Part shown: piece by piece, positions 48,268-56,684 of the stretch
Numbering within the stretch: position 1 is the stretch's first letter
Layout of the letters: each line of letters begins with the position of its first letter
Source of the DNA: an uncultured Cycloclasticus sp.
Lineage (GTDB): Bacteria; Pseudomonadota; Gammaproteobacteria; Methylococcales; Cycloclasticaceae
Length of the DNA stretch: 64,000 bases
Direction: 5' to 3'
NCBI GenBank assembly: GCA_913060865.1
Contig: CAJXTU010000004.1
Coordinates: forward strand, 1 to 64,000
Program-made: the position numbers and the translations under genes
The notes under the pieces: model-generated
What the model was told of the DNA's origin: nothing
The model's input: only the letters and a program-made list of their open reading frames with translations
Database searches by the model: none

Positions 48268-48924
48268 TCAAATAACTGGCGTACTATTAACGCTAAACCA
48301 GCCAGCAATTGAAAAACGGTCACCTAACGCGGCGAGTACTTCATGCGGCACGTCTTCGCTTAAAAAAACAACTAGCGTGGCTAAACAGGGAGACACCTGA
48401 AGGCCGTCTTTATTCATGTCTTGCGGATACAGCACCAGTTGGCTACCATCGGCGTCATTCCAATTGGGGTTTAAGTAGGTGACGAGTGATAACACGCGAT
48501 TGGTCTCGCCTTTAAACGCATCTTGATGCTTTGTGTAAACATCGCCGATGGCGTAGTGGGCAAAGTGGCTTTCAAACGAAAACAAGCCGAGCAACAAACG
48601 TTGGTTTAACGCTTGCTGCAAAGACCCTGCCCATTCTAGCCAAGCCTGATTAACTTGGGTATTACCGGTAATCCAGCTAATGTGATCGCCACGCAGCAAC
48701 GGCTTGAGTATATGCTGTTGATCGCGCCCAATACCCGCTTTTTTAAAATGATCAGCTGGTAGCAGACGCACCTCTGCCGCTAATAAAGCCGCCAACTCAG
48801 CAGGTAAGGCATTGGTTTGCACGCTATAGCCGTGTTGATATAAATCCTTAGCAATAAGGTCGAATAACAGCAACGCGCACGCCTCGTCTAACACTAACTG
48901 GAGTGGTTCAAGGATAGACATCAA
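48268..48924 (-). CDS. 2-oxoglutarate/Fe(II)-dependent oxygenase (SM-20/prolyl-hydroxylase type)
   Basis: The 218-residue double-stranded beta-helix enzyme has the iron ligands H133 and D135 (YTKHQDAF), distal H194 (VPHEV), and R203 (DRFSIAGWF) for 2-oxoglutarate. TYLNPNWNDADGSQLVLY is the family core strand. Such bacterial enzymes hydroxylate ribosomal proteins or elongation factor in some species, but no target can be assigned here. It lies 27 bp after a DCC-domain gene in the same direction. Confidence 0.88.
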   Translation of the reverse strand: MMSILEPLQLVLDEACALLLFDLIAKDLYQHGYSVQTNALPAELAALLAAEVRLLPADHFKKAGIGRDQQHILKPLLRGDHISWITGNTQVNQAWLEWAGSLQQALNQRLLLGLFSFESHFAHYAIGDVYTKHQDAFKGETNRVLSLVTYLNPNWNDADGSQLVLYPQDMNKDGLQVSPCLATLVVFLSEDVPHEVLAALGDRFSIAGWFSVNSTPVI

Positions 48925-48951
48925 TTGTTGTCTTCTGGGAGGGGGTTCGTA

Positions 48952-49335
48952 TTATAGTCGGTTTTCGCAGATTAGGCGCTTTTCAACGGTTCGCCGGTAA
49001 AAATAACTGAGTACAGGCTTGATACCGGGCAAGCAGATAAACACACCCAGTGGCATTAATATCGGTATTTTTTTCATCATAATGCTGTAGGCATCCATTT
49101 CTGAGTGGATAGTACCGCCAGTATCTTCTATATGTAATTCGCGCAGCGCTTTATACGGGTCTATGCCAATTTGCCGTAACACCTCATCTTGGCTAGTAAT
49201 ATCAAACCAATTGAATAAGGCCGCCCGTCTACCCGCTAGCCGCTCAAACAACACTCTGTCTTTAACGCAGCCAGGGCAGGATTGATCATAAAAAACGGTG
49301 ATTTTAGATTCACCTTCTGCTAATAAATCAGTCAC
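48952..49335 (-). CDS. DCC-family (DUF393) thiol-disulfide-type protein
   Basis: The 127-residue protein has the DUF393 start VFYDQSCPGCVKDRVLFERL with a CxxC at about 21-24 and FNWFDITSQ downstream. DCC proteins are thioredoxin-like and have a presumed redox role, but none is proven. The C-terminal half carries a hydrophobic segment (LMPLGVFICLPG) and ends with a basic RRTVEKR, suggesting membrane contact. It overlaps cbpM by 4 bp, so it is likely in the cbpA-cbpM operon. Confidence 0.82.
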   Translation of the reverse strand: MTDLLAEGESKITVFYDQSCPGCVKDRVLFERLAGRRAALFNWFDITSQDEVLRQIGIDPYKALRELHIEDTGGTIHSEMDAYSIMMKKIPILMPLGVFICLPGIKPVLSYFYRRTVEKRLICENRL

Positions 49336-49652
49336 TTAGCTGCATTTTCTAGCTGCAATAATCGTGATTTTAAGCGGTCAATTTCATCCAGTAAATCTAA
49401 CGCTAGAGCAATGCCCGATAGGTTGATATCCAAATCACGTTGTAAGCGCATGGCTGTGTGCGCTTTTTGCAGACAACGCGCGCTAAACTGCCATTGCGAC
49501 TGCGGCTGGCCGCTGGGTTCTAAAACTCCTTCTTGCACCAATTCAATCACCCATTCATTGCTGCTTGAACAGGCTTGGCACAGGTCGTCTAAAGACAGTG
49601 TTATTGTTTCATCGAGCAAGAGTCCGTTGAGTATTTTATCGTCCATATTCAT
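49332..49652 (-). CDS. cbpM: Chaperone modulator CbpM
   Basis: The 106-residue protein has a MerR-like winged-helix fold with SLDDLCQACSSSNEWVIELV and GVLEP, then LQRDLDINLSGIALALDLLDEIDRL coiled segment. In E. coli CbpM binds the J-domain of CbpA and blocks its DnaK and DNA binding. It is directly downstream of cbpA with a 1-bp overlap of start and stop, as expected for the pair. Confidence 0.92.
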   Translation of the reverse strand: MNMDDKILNGLLLDETITLSLDDLCQACSSSNEWVIELVQEGVLEPSGQPQSQWQFSARCLQKAHTAMRLQRDLDINLSGIALALDLLDEIDRLKSRLLQLENAAK

Positions 49653-50599
49653 TACACTCCCAATTTACTGCGTGGGTTATAGGCCATGGTTTTTTCCATT
49701 TGCCGATATAATTCTTTTGCTTCCTCATTATCGGCCGCCGGTAATGTGATTTGAGGCACTACATATAAGTCGCCGGGTGGCGTGCTGGGGATACCCCGCG
49801 CTTTTAAGCGCATTTTGCCACCGCCTTGCGTACCGGCAGGTATTTTTAGGTCCACTTGCCCATCAGGTGTTGGTACTTTAATGGTAGCACCCAAGGCCGC
49901 TTCCCATGGTGTGATGGGTAAATCCAAATACACATCATGTCCATCCACGCGGTAAATATGATGCGTTTTAAAGTCAATTTCTAAGTATAAATCGCCCTTT
50001 CCGCCTTGGCCAATTCCTGCTGACCCTTGCCCAGCTAAACGAATTCGTTGGCCTTGCTTAACCCCTTTTGGAATTTTCACCTTTAAGGTTCGCTGCTTGG
50101 TGACCACTTGCCCGTTAGCGTCTAACTCAGCGGCATTGAGGGTAATGCTATGACTGGCACCGTGATATGCATCGCTTAGCTCAATACTAACCTTGGCGTG
50201 ATGGTCTTGCCCACGCGCACTAAAGCCCGCTTGGCTACGACTTGGCTGCCCCTGCTTAAAATGTTGACCAAATAAGGATTCGAAGAAATCGCTATGATCT
50301 GCACCACTACCGTCGGTATAGCCGCCACTAAATTCATAACCTTCATCCCAGTTCGGTGGTGGGTTGAAGTCCTGACCCGATTTCCAATTAGCACCCAGTT
50401 GGTCATAGGCCGCACGTTTTTCTGGGTCTTTTAATACGTCGTAGGCTTCACCCACTTCTTTAAAGCGGGCCTCTGCATCGTCAGCTTTGTTCACATCGGG
50501 GTGGTATTTACGCGCTAATTTTTTATACGCACGCTTTATCTCATCTTGTTTGGCATTACGCGCAACACCCATGATGTTGTAATAGTCTTTAAAATCCAT
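49652..50599 (-). CDS. cbpA: Curved DNA-binding/DnaJ-class co-chaperone CbpA
   Basis: The 315-residue protein has an N-terminal J-domain with KKLARKYHPDVNK (HPD motif) at about 5-70, a Gly/Phe-rich linker (about 75-130), and two C-terminal beta-domains (VKIPKGVKQGQRIRLAGQG; DLPITPWEAALGATIKVPTP). It lacks the zinc-finger region of DnaJ. CbpA acts with DnaK and also binds DNA. It is the first gene of a cbpA-cbpM-DCC unit, downstream of dodecin. Confidence 0.94.
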   Translation of the reverse strand: MDFKDYYNIMGVARNAKQDEIKRAYKKLARKYHPDVNKADDAEARFKEVGEAYDVLKDPEKRAAYDQLGANWKSGQDFNPPPNWDEGYEFSGGYTDGSGADHSDFFESLFGQHFKQGQPSRSQAGFSARGQDHHAKVSIELSDAYHGASHSITLNAAELDANGQVVTKQRTLKVKIPKGVKQGQRIRLAGQGSAGIGQGGKGDLYLEIDFKTHHIYRVDGHDVYLDLPITPWEAALGATIKVPTPDGQVDLKIPAGTQGGGKMRLKARGIPSTPPGDLYVVPQITLPAADNEEAKELYRQMEKTMAYNPRSKLGV

Positions 50600-50621
50600 C
50601 TGCTACCCCAACTTTTTTTAC

Positions 50622-50831
50622 TTAGTCTTCCAATCGAAAGCCTATTTTAACGGTCACTTGCCAATGTTTAATTCGACCTTGGGCTAGATGCCCTCGAGTC
50701 TCCACCACTTCAAACCAATCCATATTGTTGGTTGTTCTAGCCGCCGCTTCAATGGCATTTCTAATCGCATCGTCTGAGCTGACTTCTGAACTGCCCGTTA
50801 GCTCAATATATTTATAGGTATGATGACTCAT
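50622..50831 (-). CDS. Dodecin (flavin-binding)
   Basis: The 69-residue protein fits the family size. It starts MSHHTYKYIELTGSSEVSSDDA, contains ARTTNNMDWFEVVETRGH with the flavin-stacking Trp, and ends QVTVKIGFRLED. Twelve subunits form a hollow sphere that stores riboflavin or FMN and limits flavin-driven damage. Strong AGGAGG precedes the ATG. Its leader contains an unusual tandem repeat (50846-50883). It precedes cbpA by 23 bp in the same direction. Confidence 0.93.
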   Translation of the reverse strand: MSHHTYKYIELTGSSEVSSDDAIRNAIEAAARTTNNMDWFEVVETRGHLAQGRIKHWQVTVKIGFRLED

Positions 50832-50845
50832 CTTATCCTCCTATC

Positions 50846-50883
50846 GACTTTAGGACTTTAGGACTTTAGGACTTTAGGACTTT
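50846..50883 (-). repeat. Tandem 8-bp repeat in the dodecin leader
   Basis: GACTTTAG is repeated four times exactly and followed by a partial fifth unit (GACTTT), 38 bp in all. It lies between the dodecin promoter and its Shine-Dalgarno, within the predicted 5' untranslated region. Confidence 0.9.
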
Positions 50884-50884
50884 C

Positions 50885-50913
50885 AGCATATACCTTTAAT
50901 ACAAAATCGACAA
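50885..50913 (-). promoter_or_regulatory. Sigma-70 promoter of dodecin
   Basis: Minus strand: TTGTCG (50913-50908), 17-bp spacer, TATGCT (50890-50885). Transcription would start at about 50878, inside the tandem repeat. Confidence 0.62.
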
Positions 50914-50970
50914 TTACTAAACAGTCAATTGGTTTAGCAAAAAAGATCCGTTCGATAATAACTAAAATTA

Positions 50971-50985
50971 ATGTAAAATTTACAT
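50971..50985 (+). promoter_or_regulatory. Palindrome upstream of the carbonic anhydrase gene
   Basis: ATGTAAA-A-TTTACAT, a perfect 15-bp palindrome, ends 30 bp before the ATG at 51016. It fits a small dimeric repressor operator; the factor is unknown. Confidence 0.4.
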
Positions 50986-51015
50986 ACCATTAAAAACCAC
51001 CGCGGCAAACGAATT

Positions 51016-51615
51016 ATGAAAACCTTGGAACATCTTTTTAGCAACAACAAAGCATGGGCAGATGCCATAGTAAAAGAAGACCCCAATTTTTTTAAAAATT
51101 TATCTAAATTACAGGCGCCCGAGTACCTTTGGATTGGTTGTTCTGATAGCCGTGTACCTTCAAATGAACTCATTAACCTAGCACCTGGAGAGGTTTTTGT
51201 TCATCGAAACATTGCTAACATGGTCATCCACAGTGACTTAAACTGCTTGTCTGTCATGCAGTTTGCTATTGAAGTTCTTAAAGTGAAGCATGTGATTGTT
51301 TGCGGCCATTATGGTTGTGGTGGTATTAAGGCGTCTTTAGAAAACCATGATCATGGGCTTATTGATAACTGGCTCGGGCATATCAAAGACGTCAGTCGTC
51401 TTCACGAAGATGAATTAAGCGCATTAAACGATAAAGATAGAGAACACCGTTTGTGCGAACTCAACGTGATTGAACAAGTCGCCAATGTATGCGATACGAC
51501 TATCGTTAAAAATGCCTGGAAAAGTGGCGCTGAATTATCCGTTCACGGTTGGATTTATAATATTGAAAACGGTATTCTAAAAGACATTATTGATACGCCT
51601 ATAACGCACGAATAA
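51016..51615 (+). CDS. can: Beta-class carbonic anhydrase
   Basis: The 199-residue zinc enzyme interconverts CO2 and bicarbonate. Zinc ligands are C42 (WIGCSDSR, with D44), H98 and C101 (CGHYGCGG), all in the usual positions. The length and the start MKTLEHLFSNNKAW match the gammaproteobacterial Can type. Monocistronic, with a palindrome close upstream. It may supply bicarbonate for carboxylases in a CO2-limited setting. Confidence 0.95.
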   Translation: MKTLEHLFSNNKAWADAIVKEDPNFFKNLSKLQAPEYLWIGCSDSRVPSNELINLAPGEVFVHRNIANMVIHSDLNCLSVMQFAIEVLKVKHVIVCGHYGCGGIKASLENHDHGLIDNWLGHIKDVSRLHEDELSALNDKDREHRLCELNVIEQVANVCDTTIVKNAWKSGAELSVHGWIYNIENGILKDIIDTPITHE

Positions 51616-51641
51616 GCGTTGACTTTCAACTCACCTGAGTC

Positions 51642-52031
51642 TTAACAATCTATATCTTCAAGCTCGATGTTTAGTGCATGCCCTGAAATAATTAATTCAT
51701 AAAGCGAAACAACCAGCGATGACATCATTAAGACCAAACTGGTGATGAACGTTACTTGCCCAAACTGGCTAAGTTCTAGAAATAATAAAAACATTGCCGC
51801 CACACAAAAACTAATACTTAGCACACCCAATATTTGCATTCCAATGATGAGTTTAATACGCAATCGTAAACTGATAATTTGACGCGCAATCAATTCTTTA
51901 TTGTTCTCGTTAATTTGCTGGTGTAAACCACGTATAACGCTAGCTAAACCCATAAATCGATTGGTATACGCTAATAGCAATAGCGAAATGGCTGGAAATA
52001 ATAATGCGGGGGTAGATAACTCCATAATCAA
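51642..52031 (-). CDS. DUF2721 membrane protein
   Basis: The 129-residue protein has three hydrophobic stretches (about 8-25, 60-80 and 95-115) and the family motif ISLLLLAYTNRFMGLASVIR, with a basic loop before helix 2 (RQIISLRLRIKLI). DUF2721 has no known function. It lies 31 bp from the outer-membrane factor gene downstream and could be the last gene of the RND efflux transcript, though I see no direct evidence. Confidence 0.83.
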   Translation of the reverse strand: MIMELSTPALLFPAISLLLLAYTNRFMGLASVIRGLHQQINENNKELIARQIISLRLRIKLIIGMQILGVLSISFCVAAMFLLFLELSQFGQVTFITSLVLMMSSLVVSLYELIISGHALNIELEDIDC

Positions 52032-52062
52032 TACCGAGGTGTGATGTATTTATTATTAGCTA

Positions 52063-53409
52063 TCATAAATCGCTAACCGCTCGTTTCAACCTAATCCTTG
52101 CCAATACGGCATCATAAATAGCATTAGCATGGTTATTTTGACTTGCTGTACGTAATGTTTCAGCGCTTAGTACATCAGTGTTGGTGGATAAACCGTGCTC
52201 ATATCGATCACGGTTAACCTTTAGGTTTTCTTCTGCTTGACTGATTGATTGTGCTGTCACACTTATGCGCTTTTGGGTTTCTTGCGTGTCCAACCAATAC
52301 TGCCGCACCTGAAGCCGAACCAGACTCTGCACCTCATCATATTGTTGCTCTAGTGACCGCGCTTGACGCTCAATGACTGACGCTTGATTTTTAATTGATC
52401 CTGCGTCAAATAGCGTCCACTTCATACCCACTCCTACAAGCCACTGCCCTTCATGGGCCTGATATTCATTTTCTTGGAAATCATACCCGCCACTTAGTGC
52501 AACCTGAGGTAAATTTTTTGCACGAATAGCTCTCGCTTTATGAGTTAGTGCATCTGCTTGCTCTTTTAACACATGTAATTCATAGCGTCGTTCGATCGCC
52601 TGAGCAATCAATGACTCTAACGAGTCATCTAGCGTTTCAAACTGTAATTCATCCAATAATACAGCTTCTTGAAAACCCCGGCCTAACAACCGATTATAAG
52701 CAGAGCGGCTAATATCAAGCCTATTTTCAACTTGAATAAACGCCTGTAACGCATCAGCCAATGCTACTTGCGCCGCTAATAAATCATTACGCGACACCAT
52801 TCCCTGTTCGTATAAATTATCTACATCAGAAGCATGAGACTTAAGGCTTTTCACATGGCTATTAGCTACTTCAAGTGCTTTAGAGGTACGTAATACTGCT
52901 AAGTAGGATTCAGCAACACGAAGCTTAAGATCCAACACTTTACCGACCTCAAGTTTTTTTGACGCTTGCAGCGATGATGTCGCCGCATCAATACTATTGC
53001 TAATTTGCCCCCCTGTGTAGATGGGCATTGTCGTCATCGCTTGATACGAATAACTTTCCCGTTCGGCCAATGGAAATTGCCCCGATAAACCACCGAAGTT
53101 TACTTTTGCTTCTGGGTCTTTCTCCAAAGCTGTATAACCTGCCCCAACTGTCACGCTTGGTAAACGGGCTGCTTTTGCTGCTTTAAGCTGATGCTGACTA
53201 GCCTGCGTGTTTTCTCGCACCGCTTGCAGACTGTAATCATGTTCAATAGCTACATCCCATGCTTGCTGAAGCGTTTCTGCTACCGCAAACGGCGATATCC
53301 CTAGTAACAACAAACAAAACAAGTAAGAACGCGTTGCACGTAAGAAGTGTCTACCTTCAAGTACCGGTAATCGCTTCAAGAGAAGGTTTGTATACGTTGT
53401 AAATATCAT
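52063..53409 (-). CDS. TolC-family outer membrane efflux protein
   Basis: The 448-residue outer membrane factor has a hydrophobic signal after a longish N-terminus (LFCLLLLGISPFAVAE) and two repeated helical halves (LQQAWDVAIEHDYSL and LIAQAIERRYELHVL). Each half ends in coiled segments with AAQVALADALQAFIQVENRL or ETLRTASQNNH. It forms the trimeric tunnel for the RND pump. Its first base is the last base of the pump gene, so translation is coupled. Last clear gene of the tetR-mfp-rnd-omf operon. Confidence 0.92.
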   Translation of the reverse strand: MIFTTYTNLLLKRLPVLEGRHFLRATRSYLFCLLLLGISPFAVAETLQQAWDVAIEHDYSLQAVRENTQASQHQLKAAKAARLPSVTVGAGYTALEKDPEAKVNFGGLSGQFPLAERESYSYQAMTTMPIYTGGQISNSIDAATSSLQASKKLEVGKVLDLKLRVAESYLAVLRTSKALEVANSHVKSLKSHASDVDNLYEQGMVSRNDLLAAQVALADALQAFIQVENRLDISRSAYNRLLGRGFQEAVLLDELQFETLDDSLESLIAQAIERRYELHVLKEQADALTHKARAIRAKNLPQVALSGGYDFQENEYQAHEGQWLVGVGMKWTLFDAGSIKNQASVIERQARSLEQQYDEVQSLVRLQVRQYWLDTQETQKRISVTAQSISQAEENLKVNRDRYEHGLSTNTDVLSAETLRTASQNNHANAIYDAVLARIRLKRAVSDL

Positions 53410-56400
53410 TACTTATCTCCTACAGGGGTGCTATTTAGCAACTGCCGACGCAACATCGAATACAGTAGCATCGGTATAACCACCATCGTTAACGCCGTTG
53501 ACACGATAGTGCCGAATATTAATGAAATGGCCAATCCACCAAAAACCGGGTCAGACAACATCACTGCCGAGCCAAGAACAATGGCCAATGCAGTCAATAA
53601 AATAGGGCGTAAACGAACAGCCCCCGCTTCTCTAACCGCCTCGTGCGCAGACATGCCTTGCTTCATATAATCTATAACAAAATCTATAATTAACAACGAG
53701 TTACGAACAACAACCCCTGCTAATGCGATCACCCCAATCATGGATGTCGAGGTAAAAGGCTCACCCATTATCCAGTGACCAGGAAACACCCCGATAAGCC
53801 CAAGTGGAATAGCCGACATGGCAATCAGTGAAATTCTAAACGAAGCGTAATAACCCACCAATAATAGGTAGATAAAGACTAAAGCAATGCCCAATGCGCC
53901 TAACATGTCACGAAAAACATCTAGGGTTAAGCGAATCTCACCGTCCCATAATAGTTGGTAGCCATCAATCGTATCTGGCGTGATAGATTGCAATCGTAAA
54001 TTGCCCGTTGTTAGTGTCCCATCTTCGCCCAGTGACATATTGTCTAACCGTTGATCTATATCCATCACGGCATACACTGGTGTTGTGTCAGTTAATTCAG
54101 CACCCACATAGGTCACCCGTTCATAATCTTTGTGCAAAATTGGCCTGTCTTGAGTATCGTTAACCACCTGAGTCAATTCAGACAAAGGAACCCGTTTCCC
54201 CTCTCTATTAGTTAGATATATGCTCGATAGAAGTACCGGGTCAACCTGATATTTATATGGAATATGTAGCCGTATTGGCACAATCTTTTTTTCTGACGCA
54301 ATATGTAACCGCCCCATCTCGCCGCCACTCACCATCCGTCTAAGCGCCTGTACAACTTGCGCAACAGAAACTCCAGATAAGGCAGCTTTTTCTTTATCAA
54401 CAACCACCCGGAACTGCGGTACATCCGCGACCTCAGAATCATGAACTTCAACAACACCATAAGTATTCTTAAAGACCTCACTCACTTTAGCCGATATTTC
54501 TCGAAGCTTCTTCGGGTCTTTACCGTAAATTTCTGCTAAAACGGTTGAACGTAAAGGTGGCCCAGGCAAGTCTTCTGCCAATTGAATAACACTACCAGGA
54601 TAACGCTGCTGAATACTTTCCATCGCAGGACGTAACCGAGCAACTATATCAATAGAGCTGACATCGCGCGTTTTTTTATCCGTTAAATTAACCCTCACCT
54701 CAGCAACAAAAGAACCTTTTTTGTTACTCGCGCCTTTTAATAAGCCGTTAAAATCTATAACGCCTGTTTGCCCAATCCAACTTTGGTAGTTAAGTACGTG
54801 TGGGTTATTACGTAATATACCCCCCACTTCTCGCGTGACCTGATCGGTTATTTCTACCGGCGTAAATTCGGGCATGTCAATTGTTACGTTAAAAGTATTC
54901 TTATTGTCTTTTGGCAAAAAAACTAAAGCGACGCCACCTGATGAGACGGGGCCACCCACACCCGCTGGACGAATAAATTGCCAAGCCGGTTGCAACATAG
55001 ACATAACAATCGTTAACATAACCACACCGATTGTTATGTAACGATAACGCCTATTATCCAACAGTGGCGTGATGATTTTGTAATAAAACTGATGCAACTT
55101 ATCATTTTCATTATGCGTCTCTAAGTCTTCCCCTTCACCCGGTTTAAGCCATCGATTAGCCGCCCAAGGTGTTACAATGTAGGCCACCAACAGTGATGCA
55201 AACATAGCAACCGGCACATTAAATGCGATGGGGAAAAAGTATTGACCCGCCATTTCTGTTACAACCACCAACGAGCCAAATACCAACATCACAGCAAACG
55301 TTGCCAAGTTAGTTGGATTACCAATTTCATTGGTGGCAATAACGGTTACATCAACCTTATCCTTTAACCATAAATTTTTATAATGCCTATGGATATTCTC
55401 AATCACCACGATGGCAGAATCCACCAGCAGTCCTAAAGATAAAATCAAGGCAAACAAGGTTACTCTGTTTATTGTCGGCCCAAAAAGATAATCCGCGCCT
55501 AGTGTCAATGCCAAAATAAAAGGCACGGTAATGCCTACGATTAACGCTTCTTTAAACCCTAAAAATAGCACAATCACGACAAAAACAGAGAAAATAGCAA
55601 TACCCAAATGCTCGATCAGGTTATTAACGGCGGCATCCGCTTTTTTTCCATCATTACGAGTAACGATGATATCCACACCCGCGGGAATAAAGTTTTGCTT
55701 CATTCGGTCAATTCTATCTAAGATATCATCTGCAACGACCACCGCATTTGTACCTGCTTTTTTGGCAACGGCAATAGAAACGGCTGGAATTTCAGCCGAC
55801 GCTGTTGAACCGAACCGTGGGTCTGCCGGGCCATAAGCAAATCGTGAAAGCTTGTCTCGCTCTTGTCGAGGACCATCAATAATGTCTGCAACATCCTCCA
55901 TATAAATGGCTTGCTGATTAAAGCTGCCTATTATTAGCTTTTTTACTTGATCCGCAGACGTTAAAAACCCATCGAGATAAATACTGCTAACCTGTCCTTG
56001 AACCGCTTGAGCACCCACAGGTGCAGAAAGGTTACCGGCTTGTAAGCTAGCTTGCATTTGATCAAGCGTGATACCAAAAGCAAGCAACCTCTCAGGGTCA
56101 AGTTCTATTCGAACCTCTCGATCTCTACCCCCTTTGACATAGGCAACAGAAACCTCATTCAAACTACGTAAACGGTCGACCATATTATCTGCCAAACGTT
56201 TTAAAGCATAATCATCATATGTCTCCGAGGCCAACGTAACCGCCAAAATCGGCACATCATCCACATCAACACTTCTAATTAAAGGAACCGATGCATCTGC
56301 AGGTAGTTGATCTTGCTTTCCTAAAACTCGGTCATAAAGTTTAACTAATGACTGCTCCTTATCAAGCCCCACTTCAAACTGAACACTGACCACGCCGACA

Positions 56401-56684
56401 GAATTAAGCGCCGTTGCATAGGTATGATCAACACCGGATATTTCGCGAATGATACCTTCAAGCGGGTTGATCACGAGCTCTTCTATTTCATCGGGGGTGG
56501 CGCCAGGCATACTGACAAAAATTTCCGCACCAGGCACAACAATTTGAGGGTTTTCCTCGCGGGGCGTTAATAAAATAGCCATCACACCCAGCAATACACA
56601 ACTGAGCATAAATAACACAGTTAGTTTTGATGTGACGAAGGCTTGGGCAATCCATCCCGCCGGATTTAATCGTTTATTATCCAC
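53409..56684 (-). CDS. RND efflux pump inner-membrane transporter (HAE1-like)
   Basis: This 1091-residue protein has 12 predicted helices, with two large periplasmic loops after helices 1 and 7. Seen: start region LTPREENPQIVVPGAEIFVSMPG, first-loop ISGVDHTYAT, helix 4 LGLLVDSAIVVIENI, and a C-terminal AGVVVRNSLLIIDFVIDYM. In AcrB the helix 4 proton-relay pair is Asp-Asp; here the second is Ser, as in some RND subfamilies. Substrates are likely hydrophobic compounds; this is inference. It overlaps the adaptor gene by 8 bp and the OMF gene by 1 bp. Confidence 0.93.
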   Translation of the reverse strand: MDNKRLNPAGWIAQAFVTSKLTVLFMLSCVLLGVMAILLTPREENPQIVVPGAEIFVSMPGATPDEIEELVINPLEGIIREISGVDHTYATALNSVGVVSVQFEVGLDKEQSLVKLYDRVLGKQDQLPADASVPLIRSVDVDDVPILAVTLASETYDDYALKRLADNMVDRLRSLNEVSVAYVKGGRDREVRIELDPERLLAFGITLDQMQASLQAGNLSAPVGAQAVQGQVSSIYLDGFLTSADQVKKLIIGSFNQQAIYMEDVADIIDGPRQERDKLSRFAYGPADPRFGSTASAEIPAVSIAVAKKAGTNAVVVADDILDRIDRMKQNFIPAGVDIIVTRNDGKKADAAVNNLIEHLGIAIFSVFVVIVLFLGFKEALIVGITVPFILALTLGADYLFGPTINRVTLFALILSLGLLVDSAIVVIENIHRHYKNLWLKDKVDVTVIATNEIGNPTNLATFAVMLVFGSLVVVTEMAGQYFFPIAFNVPVAMFASLLVAYIVTPWAANRWLKPGEGEDLETHNENDKLHQFYYKIITPLLDNRRYRYITIGVVMLTIVMSMLQPAWQFIRPAGVGGPVSSGGVALVFLPKDNKNTFNVTIDMPEFTPVEITDQVTREVGGILRNNPHVLNYQSWIGQTGVIDFNGLLKGASNKKGSFVAEVRVNLTDKKTRDVSSIDIVARLRPAMESIQQRYPGSVIQLAEDLPGPPLRSTVLAEIYGKDPKKLREISAKVSEVFKNTYGVVEVHDSEVADVPQFRVVVDKEKAALSGVSVAQVVQALRRMVSGGEMGRLHIASEKKIVPIRLHIPYKYQVDPVLLSSIYLTNREGKRVPLSELTQVVNDTQDRPILHKDYERVTYVGAELTDTTPVYAVMDIDQRLDNMSLGEDGTLTTGNLRLQSITPDTIDGYQLLWDGEIRLTLDVFRDMLGALGIALVFIYLLLVGYYASFRISLIAMSAIPLGLIGVFPGHWIMGEPFTSTSMIGVIALAGVVVRNSLLIIDFVIDYMKQGMSAHEAVREAGAVRLRPILLTALAIVLGSAVMLSDPVFGGLAISLIFGTIVSTALTMVVIPMLLYSMLRRQLLNSTPVGDK

